From NCBI GenBank assembly GCA_902614395.1, contig CACMKW010000001.1, positions 156,489 through 220,488 on the forward strand: a DNA stretch of 64,000 nucleotides. The letters are read 5' to 3'. A model generated the notes under the pieces. The model did not search any database. It worked only from the letters and a program-made list of their open reading frames with translations, and had not been told where the DNA came from. Shown here one piece after another: positions 39,190 through 47,840 of the stretch. This stretch comes from an uncultured Alphaproteobacteria bacterium. GTDB lineage: Bacteria; Pseudomonadota; Alphaproteobacteria; HIMB59; GCA-002718135. Position 1 is the first letter of the stretch; each line of letters opens with the position of its first letter. A program made the position numbers and the translations under genes.

Positions 39190-40293
39190 ATGACAATAGT
39201 TAATTCTTGGAATGAATGGGATCCATTAAAACATGTTATAGTTGGGGCAGTTGAAAAAGCCAACATACCTCCAATGGAACCAGCGCTTGAACCAAAAATT
39301 AGTAAAGATAGTGGTATGGCAGGATCTCACGGACCACGATCGAAGGAGTCAATTGATAAAGCAAATATACAACTAGAAAACTTTGTTAAAATTTTAAATT
39401 CCCTAAATATAAAAGTTGATAGACCAACAGCTATTGACTTTTCTCAGAGTATCGAGACACCCGATTGGTCTAATGATGGTATGTTTGGTTGTATGCCTCC
39501 TAGAGATGTTATTCTTACTGTAGGAAATGAGATGCTAGAGGCGCCCATGTCTTACAGATGTAGATGGTTTGAGTACCTTGCTTATAGACCACTACTTGAA
39601 AAATATTATTCAGAAGATAAAAATATGAGATGGGAGTCGGCACCTAAACCAAGATTAACAAACCAATCTTATAAGTCTAATTATCTTCCTGAAGGCATAA
39701 CGGAGGAAGAACGATATAAAAAAATCGAAAATAGAGACATGATATTGACAGAAAAAGAACCACTTTTTGATGCAGCAGAAATTTTACGCTTTGGAAAAGA
39801 TCTCTTTTATCATAACAATTTTACATCAAATTTAAGCGGTTTAGATTGGTTAAGAAGACATTATCCAAATCATCGCATTCATCAAATTAATTTACCAGGT
39901 GATTTAATTCCAACTCACATAGATGCATGTTTTACTCCTATTAAACCAGGAGTTATAATCATTAATCCAAATAGAAAAATATCATCAGAGCAAAGAAAAA
40001 TTTTCGATGATAATAAATGGGAAATTCATGAAGCAGCACCTTCCATTCATAATAGTCCACCACCTATGTGTTATTCATCAATCTGGTTATCAATGAACGT
40101 TTTGATAATTGATCCTAAAACTATATGTGTTGAAGCAACTGAAGAAAAAATGATTAAACAAATGGAAAGTTTTGGATTGGAGGTTATCCCAGTTCCTTTT
40201 AGAGACGTTTATGCGTTTGGTGGTAGTTTACATTGTGCCACTACTGATGTTTACAGAGAAGGTGAGTGTGAGGATTATTTTCCAAATCAATAA
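39190..40293 (+). CDS. Arginine:glycine amidinotransferase-like protein
   Basis: 367 residues of the glycine/inosamine amidinotransferase family. The catalytic triad is visible: D194 in PLFDAAEILRFG, H243 in GDLIPTHIDACF and C349 in GGSLHCATTDVYREG. The D-to-H spacing equals that of human AGAT (49) and H-to-C is within two residues. The family moves the amidino group of arginine to glycine or another amine, giving ornithine and a guanidino acceptor, reversibly. First gene of a tight operon, with the stop overlapping the next start. StrB1-like activity on another acceptor is possible; no streptomycin-type genes are near. Confidence 0.85.
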   Translation: MTIVNSWNEWDPLKHVIVGAVEKANIPPMEPALEPKISKDSGMAGSHGPRSKESIDKANIQLENFVKILNSLNIKVDRPTAIDFSQSIETPDWSNDGMFGCMPPRDVILTVGNEMLEAPMSYRCRWFEYLAYRPLLEKYYSEDKNMRWESAPKPRLTNQSYKSNYLPEGITEEERYKKIENRDMILTEKEPLFDAAEILRFGKDLFYHNNFTSNLSGLDWLRRHYPNHRIHQINLPGDLIPTHIDACFTPIKPGVIIINPNRKISSEQRKIFDDNKWEIHEAAPSIHNSPPPMCYSSIWLSMNVLIIDPKTICVEATEEKMIKQMESFGLEVIPVPFRDVYAFGGSLHCATTDVYREGECEDYFPNQ

Positions 40294-41048
40294 TGGATAG
40301 TTTTAATCAAAATAATATTAAAGCCAATTTACATGATACAAACTTTTCTAGAATTGGTATAATTACATTATCAACTGATTTTACTATTGAGCAGGATTTT
40401 AGAAAAATTTGCCATAATTTACCAGTTGATCTATTTTTTAATAGGATACCTTTTTTAAATCCTCTAACTCATGAAAATTATATGAGGATGGCTGATCATA
40501 TTACAGAAACAACAAACCAAATATTACCCAATGAAAAAATACAAGTTGTAGCGTATGGATGTACTTCGGGTACTATTGAGATTGGTGAAAAAAGAATAAG
40601 ATCTGAAATTTTCAAAGCTAAACCTGATGCTTTAATTACGACACCTATTACAGCAGCTGTCAAAGCACTTAAATTGCTTAATCATAAAAAAATTGCTGTT
40701 CTTACCCCTTATCCAAAAGATGTTAATATTAAAGTTTACGAATATTTAATTGATAGTGGATTTAAAATTAAATCATTTAGTTCGTTTAATTTAAATTATG
40801 ATTCAGAAATTGCCAAAGTTACTCACGACAGTTTAATGCAAACAATTTCCTCAATTGATTTAACAGATGTTGATAGTATTTTTGTTTCTTGTACTGCATT
40901 AAAAGTAATTGATATTATCGAAACATTAGAGTCAAAATTAAGCACAGATATTATTTCAAGTAATCAAGCTATTATTTGGGATTCATTAAGATTATCTAAT
41001 ATTAATCAAAAAATTGATGGTTTTGGTAACCTATTTAAATTACATTAA
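40293..41048 (+). CDS. Asp/Glu racemase-superfamily protein, EutA-like (arylmalonate decarboxylase/maleate isomerase fold)
   Basis: 251 residues. Two cysteines sit where the family has its catalytic pair: YGCTSGTIEIG (first) and FVSCTALKVID (second), with TPITAAVKAL and KIAVLTPYPKDVN between. Related enzymes are maleate cis-trans isomerase, arylmalonate decarboxylase and EutA of ectoine gene clusters, which has no firmly assigned reaction. EutA is favoured because EutB- and EutC-like genes follow in the same order. Start overlaps the preceding stop by one base. Confidence 0.72.
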   Translation: MDSFNQNNIKANLHDTNFSRIGIITLSTDFTIEQDFRKICHNLPVDLFFNRIPFLNPLTHENYMRMADHITETTNQILPNEKIQVVAYGCTSGTIEIGEKRIRSEIFKAKPDALITTPITAAVKALKLLNHKKIAVLTPYPKDVNIKVYEYLIDSGFKIKSFSSFNLNYDSEIAKVTHDSLMQTISSIDLTDVDSIFVSCTALKVIDIIETLESKLSTDIISSNQAIIWDSLRLSNINQKIDGFGNLFKLH

Positions 41049-41060
41049 ATAGGGTTTAAA

Positions 41061-42023
41061 TTGATTACACTTCAACAAATACAAGATGCACATAAGAAAA
41101 TTTTACCTTATGTTAATTATACACCATTAATTAATTCTAACTTCTTATCAAAAAGTAATAAAGTAAAACTAAAGTTAGAAAATTTTCAAATCACTGGTTC
41201 ATTTAAGTTAAGAGGTGCGGTTAATAAGCTTCTTTCTTTAAATGAAGATGACAAAAGCAAAGGAGTCATTGCAGTTTCTACAGGCAATCACGGCAAAGGC
41301 GTTGCTTATGCTTCAAAGGTATTGGGCATTCAATCAACAATATATATGTCTTCAATGGTTCCAGAATATAGAAAAGAAGCTATTGAAAAATTAGGAGCAA
41401 AAGTAGAAATTATTGGAAAGAATAGTGATGAAGCAGATTTGTATGCTAAACAAATTGCGAAAGAAAAAAATATCCCATTAATTCATCCTTTTGATGATGA
41501 AGATATTATTATTGGTCAAGGTACAGTTGGCCTTGAAATGCTTAATGAGTTTCCTGAAGTTGATACTGTAATAATACCAACATCTGGAGGTGGTCTTATA
41601 TCTGGAATAGCACAAGCTATTAAACTTCAAAAACCTGACACAAAAATTATCGCCGTATCTATGGAAAGAGGTCCTTCAATGTATGAAAGTCTAAAAAAAG
41701 GCAGACCTGTTGATGTAGAGGAAATTGAAACTTTAGCTGATTGTCTAGGGGGTAGTATTGGCTTAGATAATAAATTTACATTTAATATTGTACAACAATA
41801 CGTTGATGACTTTGTTTTAGTAAGTGAAGAAAAAATAGCTGAGGGAATTAGAATAAATTTTTTAGAACATAAAATTGTATCTGAAGGTGCTGCAGCAACT
41901 AGCGTAATGGTTGTTAAAGAAAAACTAACATCGCACTTAGGAAAAAATATAATCTGTTTAATTTGTGGTGGAAATATTGACTCGGAACTATTTAACAAAG
42001 TTTTAAGCTATGCTCATCCTTAA
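41061..42023 (+). CDS. PLP-dependent threonine dehydratase-like protein (EutB-like)
   Basis: 320 residues, fold-type II PLP enzyme. Schiff-base lysine in ITGSFKLRGAVNKL, STGNHGKGVAYAS, PTSGGGLISGIA phosphate loop and a terminal CGGNID. No regulatory ACT domain, so it is the short catabolic form. Start TTG 41061 with AGGG 6 nt upstream. Candidates: hydroxyectoine utilisation dehydratase EutB, threo-3-hydroxyaspartate dehydratase or serine racemase. Its position before an ornithine-cyclodeaminase homologue favours EutB. Confidence 0.75.
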   Translation: MITLQQIQDAHKKILPYVNYTPLINSNFLSKSNKVKLKLENFQITGSFKLRGAVNKLLSLNEDDKSKGVIAVSTGNHGKGVAYASKVLGIQSTIYMSSMVPEYRKEAIEKLGAKVEIIGKNSDEADLYAKQIAKEKNIPLIHPFDDEDIIIGQGTVGLEMLNEFPEVDTVIIPTSGGGLISGIAQAIKLQKPDTKIIAVSMERGPSMYESLKKGRPVDVEEIETLADCLGGSIGLDNKFTFNIVQQYVDDFVLVSEEKIAEGIRINFLEHKIVSEGAAATSVMVVKEKLTSHLGKNIICLICGGNIDSELFNKVLSYAHP

Positions 42024-42984
42024 TAAAAATGATATTATTCAACATGTAAATTTGAATAAAAATCTCATACCAATAATAGAGGAGGCTTTTATAAGTTTAT
42101 CAAAAAAATTGGTAATGATGCCACCTATAATGAGAATTGATATTGAAAAATATCATGGTGAATCTGATGTTAAAGCTGCATACGTTGAGGGTCTTGATAG
42201 TTTTGCAATAAAAATTGCTTCAGGTTTTTTTGATAATCCAAAACTTGGTCTACCATCTAGTAATGGACTGATGGTTTTATTAGATTCAAAGACTGGTGTT
42301 GTAAAATCTGTTCTATTGGATGAAGGTTATCTTACAGATACTAGAACAGCTATAGCAGGAGCAATAGCTACAAAATATTTATCAAATCAAAATGCTAATT
42401 CTGTTGGTATTATTGGAGCTGGAATACAAGCCAAATTACAACTTCAAGCAATAATGTTAGTTAGAAAAATCAAAAAAATAATAGTCTGGACAAGAGATGA
42501 GACAAAAGCAAACCAATTTATCGAAGGTTTTAAAGATTTAGATTTAGATTTGCATGTAGCTTCTTCTTGCAAGGAGTTGGCAAGCTTATCAGAAATAATC
42601 GTTACAACGACTCCTAGTAAAAAACCGCTTTTGGAATTTGATTGGATAATTAAAGGAACTCACATAACAGCAATGGGATCAGATACAGAACAAAAAAACG
42701 AATTAGATCCTCAGATGTTAAAACATTGCGATCAATATGTACCTGACAATCAATTACAAACAAGTGTTTTGGGTGAATTACATCATGCTTTAAAACAAAA
42801 TATAATTTCTTCTAAAGAAAAATTTAATGAACTTGGCGATATTATTAACGATCCAAGCTTAGGAAGAAAAAATAAAGAGGATATAACAATATGTGATTTG
42901 ACAGGAACTGGCGTACAAGATACTGCAATAGCAAGATTTGCTTATAATCTTTGTAAAACAAATAATTTAGGCATCAATATTTAA
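42010..42984 (+). CDS. Ornithine cyclodeaminase/mu-crystallin family protein (EutC-like)
   Basis: 324 residues. Family core LPSSNGLMVLLDSKTG, LTDTRTAIAGAIATKYL and the Rossmann nucleotide site VGIIGAGIQAKLQL. Homologues act as EutC in ectoine catabolism, as ornithine cyclodeaminase, or as Δ1-pyrroline-2-carboxylate reductase. The last role pairs with 3-hydroxyproline dehydratase, and a proline-racemase-family gene is present in this operon. Overlaps the preceding gene by 14 nt. Confidence 0.75.
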   Translation: MLILNKNDIIQHVNLNKNLIPIIEEAFISLSKKLVMMPPIMRIDIEKYHGESDVKAAYVEGLDSFAIKIASGFFDNPKLGLPSSNGLMVLLDSKTGVVKSVLLDEGYLTDTRTAIAGAIATKYLSNQNANSVGIIGAGIQAKLQLQAIMLVRKIKKIIVWTRDETKANQFIEGFKDLDLDLHVASSCKELASLSEIIVTTTPSKKPLLEFDWIIKGTHITAMGSDTEQKNELDPQMLKHCDQYVPDNQLQTSVLGELHHALKQNIISSKEKFNELGDIINDPSLGRKNKEDITICDLTGTGVQDTAIARFAYNLCKTNNLGINI

Positions 42985-42987
42985 TTT

Positions 42988-44430
42988 ATGAGTCAAGCAA
43001 TAATAAAAAAAACGTCTGATTACTTCAAATCAAAAGGAGTTGTCTTGCCAAGTATTAGTGAACTTCAAGACCCTCAAATTATTAATGATGATATTAAAAA
43101 TTCTCTAAAAAAAATTAATAATAATGATATCAATCCTCTTAACCTCTTTAGAGTTCATTGGTTTAATAAAAGAGATCAATCAGGTTTTGGAAATGAGCCT
43201 GAATATATTGTGCTTCCAACAGAATTCACAGGTGTTAAGGCAAAGATAATTGTAAATATGGGACGATATTTTCCCTTAATAACAGCTCATAAAGTTTTGG
43301 CAGCTTATGGTTGTTTGCTTCCAAGAATATTAAATGGCACTTTTGATTATGAAAAACATAAAGCAGTTTGGCCTTCTACAGGAAATTATTGTAGGGGCGG
43401 AGTAGCAATATCTCGGATAATGGGTCTTAATAGTATTGCAATACTTCCTGAAGGAATGAGTAATGAGAGATTTGAATGGTTGAATAATTGGGTTGAAGAT
43501 AAAAAAAATATCATAAAGACAAAAGGTACAGAAAGTAATGTTAAAGAAATTTACGATGCTTGTAATGAATTAAAAAAAGATAATCAAAATGATATCATAA
43601 ATCAATTTGATGAGTATTATAATTACAGTATTCATCGTTCTATAACGGGTCCATCTTTTGAAAAATCATTTCTTAAAGTTAAAGGTGACAGTAATTTAAC
43701 TCCTAGGTTTTACGTAAGTGCTTCAGGATCAAGTGGTACTCTAGCAGCAGGAGATTATCTTAAAGATAAATTACAGACGAAGATTGCAGTTGTTGAAGCT
43801 TTGGAGTGCCCGACTTTGCTTCATGGAGGTTATGGTGAACATAATATACAAGGAATTGGTGACAAACATGTCCCCCTTATTCATAATGTAATGAATACAG
43901 ATTTTGTCGTAGATGTTTCTGATCAAGCTACCAATAATCTAAATATGATTTTTAATACTGAAATAGGAAAAAAGTTTTTAATTGAGAAAAAAAATTTTGA
44001 ACCTGATTTTGTTTCACGACTTCCTGAATTTGGCTTTTCAGCAATAGCAAATATCTTGGCATCAATAAAACTAGCTAAATATATGGATTTAAATAGTGAC
44101 GACGCAATTATAACGGTCGCTACAGATGGTGCAGATTTATACATGTCAGAGTTGAAAAAGACCATTGCTGATTTTAAAAATAATTATGATGAAATAGTTT
44201 GTGCTGAACTATTTGGAAAACACTTATCAGGAATATCTACTGATAATATGATAGAACTTTCTTACATGGATAAGAAAAGAATATTTAATTTAGGGTACTT
44301 TACTTGGGTAGAGCAACAAGGTGTAAGTCTCGAAGAATTTGAAAAAAGAAATGATCAAAAATTTTGGAATTCACATTATGAATATATGCTTTCTCTAGAC
44401 AATAAGATTAAAGAATTTAATAATATGTAG
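42988..44430 (+). CDS. Fold-II PLP-dependent enzyme of unknown specificity
   Basis: 480 residues, larger than typical cysteine synthases. WPSTGNYCRGGVAISRIMG matches the STGN substrate loop of fold-II PLP enzymes and ASGSSGTLAAGDYL the phosphate-binding glycine loop. The lysine K102 in ITAHKVLAAYG is the best candidate for the Schiff base, but the usual SxKxR context is not seen. Similar proteins are annotated only as PLP-dependent protein subunit beta. A lyase or beta-replacement role on an amino acid from this pathway is inference. 3 nt spacers on both sides. Confidence 0.6.
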   Translation: MSQAIIKKTSDYFKSKGVVLPSISELQDPQIINDDIKNSLKKINNNDINPLNLFRVHWFNKRDQSGFGNEPEYIVLPTEFTGVKAKIIVNMGRYFPLITAHKVLAAYGCLLPRILNGTFDYEKHKAVWPSTGNYCRGGVAISRIMGLNSIAILPEGMSNERFEWLNNWVEDKKNIIKTKGTESNVKEIYDACNELKKDNQNDIINQFDEYYNYSIHRSITGPSFEKSFLKVKGDSNLTPRFYVSASGSSGTLAAGDYLKDKLQTKIAVVEALECPTLLHGGYGEHNIQGIGDKHVPLIHNVMNTDFVVDVSDQATNNLNMIFNTEIGKKFLIEKKNFEPDFVSRLPEFGFSAIANILASIKLAKYMDLNSDDAIITVATDGADLYMSELKKTIADFKNNYDEIVCAELFGKHLSGISTDNMIELSYMDKKRIFNLGYFTWVEQQGVSLEEFEKRNDQKFWNSHYEYMLSLDNKIKEFNNM

Positions 44431-44433
44431 GTT

Positions 44434-45588
44434 ATGAAAACTCAGTCATTACATAACCAATTAGTAGAATGGCGTCATGATCTTCATATGCACCCACAAT
44501 TAAGTTTTGAAGAAGAGTATGCTGCAGCAAAAGTGTCAACACTTCTAAAAGAGTTTGGCATAGAAGTTCATTCTGGTATTGCTAGAACTGGAGTAGTTGG
44601 AATTTTAAAAAAAGGAAATAGCTCAAAATCAATAGGTATAAGAGCTGACATGGATGCTCTTCCTATACATGAAACTAATAAGTTTAGTTATAAGTCTAAG
44701 TTTGATAACAGAATGCATGCATGTGGACATGACGGTCACACAACAATGTTATTAGGTGCAGCAAAATATTTATCAGAAAAAGGTAACTTTAACGGAACGG
44801 TATATTTTATTTTTCAACCTGATGAAGAGAATACATTCGGTGCAAGAACAATGATTGATGAAGGATTGTTTGATAAATTTAACATTGATGAAGTTTACGC
44901 TATGCACAATATTCCTAACATGGAAATTGGAACATTTGGTACAAGAAATGGAGCTATTACAGCCAGCGAAAATTTATTTGAAATTGAAATAAAAACTAAA
45001 GGGGGGCACGCTGCATTACCTCATATGGGGGTAGATGCAATAACTGTTGGTTCTCAAATAGCTGTAGCACTTCAATCGATAGTATCTAGGAAATTAAATC
45101 CAGCAGACAATGGTATAGTGTCTATTACCGAATTTATAACCGATGGTAAAAAAAATGTTCTGCCAGGTATGGTAAAAATGACTGGTGACGCGAGAGCTTT
45201 ATCAAAAGAAACAAATGAAAAAATTGCTTCAAAAATTTTACAAATTGTCGAAGGGATTTGCAATGCACATGGTGTTAATGGTAGTGTTAAATATGAAACA
45301 GCCTGTCCTGTAACATTTAATTCAAAAAATCAAACTGAGTCTGCAACAAAAGCTGCAGTTTCTTTACTTGGTAGTGATAAATGTAATGGTAATATAGAAC
45401 CACGTTTATTCTCAGAAGATTTTTCTCTTATGACAAATGAAAAACCTGGCTGCTTTGTTTTAATGGGTAACGGAACATCAGAGCAGCATTCCAGACCTTT
45501 ACATGCTGATAATTATGATTTTAATGACGAATTATTAGTCATAGGTTCTTCATATTGGACTGAATTGGTAGAACAACAATTAAAATAA
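44434..45588 (+). CDS. M20 family metallo-amidohydrolase (N-acyl amino acid deacylase; DoeB2-like?)
   Basis: 384 residues. Di-zinc M20 site: IRADMDALPIHE, MHACGHDGHTTMLLG, FQPDEENTFGA and a late histidine in HSRPLHADNYDF. The GGHAALPHMGVDAI dimerisation domain lies in the middle. Same subfamily as hippurate hydrolase, indole-acetyl-amino-acid hydrolase and DoeB2, which deacetylates N-acetyl-diaminobutyrate in ectoine breakdown. The AstE-type deacylase EutE of classical clusters is not seen here, so this could replace it. Abuts the M24 gene with no spacer. Confidence 0.82.
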   Translation: MKTQSLHNQLVEWRHDLHMHPQLSFEEEYAAAKVSTLLKEFGIEVHSGIARTGVVGILKKGNSSKSIGIRADMDALPIHETNKFSYKSKFDNRMHACGHDGHTTMLLGAAKYLSEKGNFNGTVYFIFQPDEENTFGARTMIDEGLFDKFNIDEVYAMHNIPNMEIGTFGTRNGAITASENLFEIEIKTKGGHAALPHMGVDAITVGSQIAVALQSIVSRKLNPADNGIVSITEFITDGKKNVLPGMVKMTGDARALSKETNEKIASKILQIVEGICNAHGVNGSVKYETACPVTFNSKNQTESATKAAVSLLGSDKCNGNIEPRLFSEDFSLMTNEKPGCFVLMGNGTSEQHSRPLHADNYDFNDELLVIGSSYWTELVEQQLK

Positions 45589-46746
45589 ATGTTTTCTGAA
45601 AACTTAAATAAACTAAAGAAAAAAATGTCTGAGAACAATATTGATCTCTCAATTATAACTGATGATGACTCTATATATTATTTCACAGGATACCATGACT
45701 TCCTCCATATGGATTTTTATCGACCAACATTATTAGTTGTTTCAAATGATCATAAAACTTATTTAATTACACCTCTTCTTGATGTTTTATTAGTACCAGA
45801 ATCTTGTCCTGTAGATATGGTTGAAACATGGAATGATGGTATTGGAAATGAATGGAGAGAATTATTACCTCAAATCATTAATCAGCATAAAAATATTTTT
45901 ATTGAAAAATTTAAAATTAACCCAATGGTTAAGAGTTATTTAGACGAATTACTTCAAGACCATCCTGGGGATTTAACCAAATTAATCGATAATATAAGAA
46001 TGATTAAATCTAATCATGAATTGAATATAGCTCGTCATGCTGGCGAAGTTGGTATGGCTATGATGGAGGCAGCAAAAAAAACAATTGGCCATAATGTTCC
46101 TGAGTATGAGGTTGCACTTGCACAATCACAAGCCGGAACAAGAAAAGCTGCAGATCTTTTAAAAGAATTTTATCCCGACAATATCAATATGTCTCCAAAT
46201 ATTCACTTTTTACCCGTTATGACATCGGGTCATGATTTACCTAAAACTCACCATCGTGCTTCAACCAAAATTATAAAAAAAGGTGATCCCGTATTCGTAT
46301 GTTATTGTGGTTCTACAAATTTTCATAGGTTTAAATTAGGTTTTGACAGAATATTTTGGGTAGAAGAAATTCAATCCGATGAACAAATAAAAGCTTTTGA
46401 GACTGCAGTTAAATCTCAAAAAGCTGCTCTTGAAATTCTTGGCCCTGGAGTAACAGCTGAAGAAGTTCATGCTGCTTATGCAGATACTATACAGTCTGAG
46501 GGATACCCTTATCCTACATTTCGATGTGGAAGAGGTACAGGCTTTAGCTTTTTAGAGGAACCACAATTAGTAGTTGGGAACAAAACAGTACTGGAGCCTG
46601 GAATGGTATTTGCCGTTGATGGCGGGGCAAGTGCAAATAATTTTAGATCACAAGTTGGTGATAGTTTTATTATAACAAAAGATGGATACGAACAAATTAC
46701 ACATCATTCTAAAAATATTAATGATCTAATAATTCCACATGGATGA
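45589..46746 (+). CDS. M24-fold amidinohydrolase, creatinase / ectoine hydrolase (DoeA/EutD) type
   Basis: 385 residues with the creatinase N- and C-terminal domains of the pita-bread fold. Residues of metallo-M24 peptidases are absent: the first metal aspartate region reads VFVCYCGSTNFHRF, so it is a non-metal amidinohydrolase. H221 in SGHDLPKTHHRAST aligns with the catalytic His232 of Pseudomonas creatinase, and MIKSNHE and VPEYEVAL also match creatinase closely. DoeA belongs to the same clan, and the gene order fits EutD. Substrate is therefore open between creatine, ectoine and another amidine. Ends overlapping the next gene by 8 nt. Confidence 0.72.
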   Translation: MFSENLNKLKKKMSENNIDLSIITDDDSIYYFTGYHDFLHMDFYRPTLLVVSNDHKTYLITPLLDVLLVPESCPVDMVETWNDGIGNEWRELLPQIINQHKNIFIEKFKINPMVKSYLDELLQDHPGDLTKLIDNIRMIKSNHELNIARHAGEVGMAMMEAAKKTIGHNVPEYEVALAQSQAGTRKAADLLKEFYPDNINMSPNIHFLPVMTSGHDLPKTHHRASTKIIKKGDPVFVCYCGSTNFHRFKLGFDRIFWVEEIQSDEQIKAFETAVKSQKAALEILGPGVTAEEVHAAYADTIQSEGYPYPTFRCGRGTGFSFLEEPQLVVGNKTVLEPGMVFAVDGGASANNFRSQVGDSFIITKDGYEQITHHSKNINDLIIPHG

Positions 46747-47764
46747 AATCACACTATTTAACACTCATTGCTGTGGTGAAATTGGGGATGTCGTAACTGG
46801 AATTAAAGGCTTGAAGTTTAATTCACCTGAGGAAGCTTCTAAAAAACTTTTTTTAGATAAAAAGTGGAGAAATTTTTTTTTAAATGAACCTCGGGGAGGA
46901 GTCTTTAAACATTGTAATATTATTTTAGAACCTTCAAATAAAAATGCAGATGCTGGATTTGTAATTATGGAACCAGAAGATAATCCTCCAATGAGTGGAT
47001 CAAATGCAATTTGTGTAACAACAGTCTTATTAGAAAAAAATATTGTTCAAATGAAATATCCTAAAACCACGCTTACACTTGAAGCTCCCGGTGGTTTAAT
47101 AAAAGTTGTTGCTGATTGTGAAAATAAGAAAGTTAAAAGTGTCACTTTAACTAATCTTGCCTGCTTTGCAGATAAAATAGATGTAGATTTAAAGACTAAA
47201 AATTATGGTACAATTAAAGTAAGTACTGCTTTTGGAGGTGACAGTTTTTTAATTTGTAATGCTAGTGATTTTAATCTTAAAATTGAACCAAAGAATGCAA
47301 ATAAATTTGTAAATGTTGCCAAAGAATTATTGAAAGAAGCAAACGCATCTATTGGGTTTGAACATCCTACTATTAAAGGATTAGACTATCTTTCCTTTTG
47401 CCAATTTATTGAACCCTTAAAAAAAAATAATCAATCATTACTTACAGGATTAAATACAGTTGTTATACGACCTGGGAAACTTGATCGCTCACCTTGTGGT
47501 ACAGGTACTTCAGCAAGATTAGCAGTAATGAAAGAAAAAAATGAAATACAAATAAATGAAGAATTTATATCAAAGTCTATTATAGGATCTTCATTTAGAG
47601 CAAGTATTGAAAAAGAAATTAAAATTAATAACAAAAATTGTATTATTCCAAAAATAACAGGTAGTGCATTTATTACTGGAAAACAAAGTTTATATATCGA
47701 TAAGGATGATCCTTTTCCAGAAGGTTATAGATTAAATGACACATGGCCAGATTCAGCAAGTTAA
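46739..47764 (+). CDS. Proline racemase family protein, Ser/Cys type (3-hydroxyproline dehydratase-like)
   Basis: 341 residues with two tandem diaminopimelate-epimerase-like lobes. The first catalytic motif is PPMSGSNAIC: Ser86 replaces the catalytic cysteine and Ser88 the histidine of MCGH. The second motif DRSPCGTGT keeps Cys253. Racemases use two cysteines; relatives with Ser or Thr in the first position are typically trans-3-hydroxy-L-proline dehydratases. That activity would feed the EutC-like enzyme if it is a pyrroline-2-carboxylate reductase. Last gene of the operon. Confidence 0.72.
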   Translation: MDEITLFNTHCCGEIGDVVTGIKGLKFNSPEEASKKLFLDKKWRNFFLNEPRGGVFKHCNIILEPSNKNADAGFVIMEPEDNPPMSGSNAICVTTVLLEKNIVQMKYPKTTLTLEAPGGLIKVVADCENKKVKSVTLTNLACFADKIDVDLKTKNYGTIKVSTAFGGDSFLICNASDFNLKIEPKNANKFVNVAKELLKEANASIGFEHPTIKGLDYLSFCQFIEPLKKNNQSLLTGLNTVVIRPGKLDRSPCGTGTSARLAVMKEKNEIQINEEFISKSIIGSSFRASIEKEIKINNKNCIIPKITGSAFITGKQSLYIDKDDPFPEGYRLNDTWPDSAS

Positions 47765-47781
47765 CTGTGATTAAATAACAC

Positions 47782-47796
47782 TAGCTTGGCAAGTTA
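47782..47796 (+). promoter_or_regulatory. Dyad upstream of soxB (possible operator)
   Basis: TAGCTTG-G-CAAGTTA, an inverted repeat with one G-T type mismatch, in the 76-nt gap before soxB. The gap is the only break between the catabolic operon and soxBDAG. No regulator gene is nearby. Could be an operator or a weak stem. Confidence 0.25.
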
Positions 47797-47840
47797 ATTC
47801 ATTTTACTTTCATCAACTATTCTAATAATTAATAAAACTA

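Noticed and set aside
47765..47840. Glycine riboswitch upstream of soxB
   Set aside because: The 76-nt gap is too short and lacks the paired aptamer core; only a small dyad is seen.
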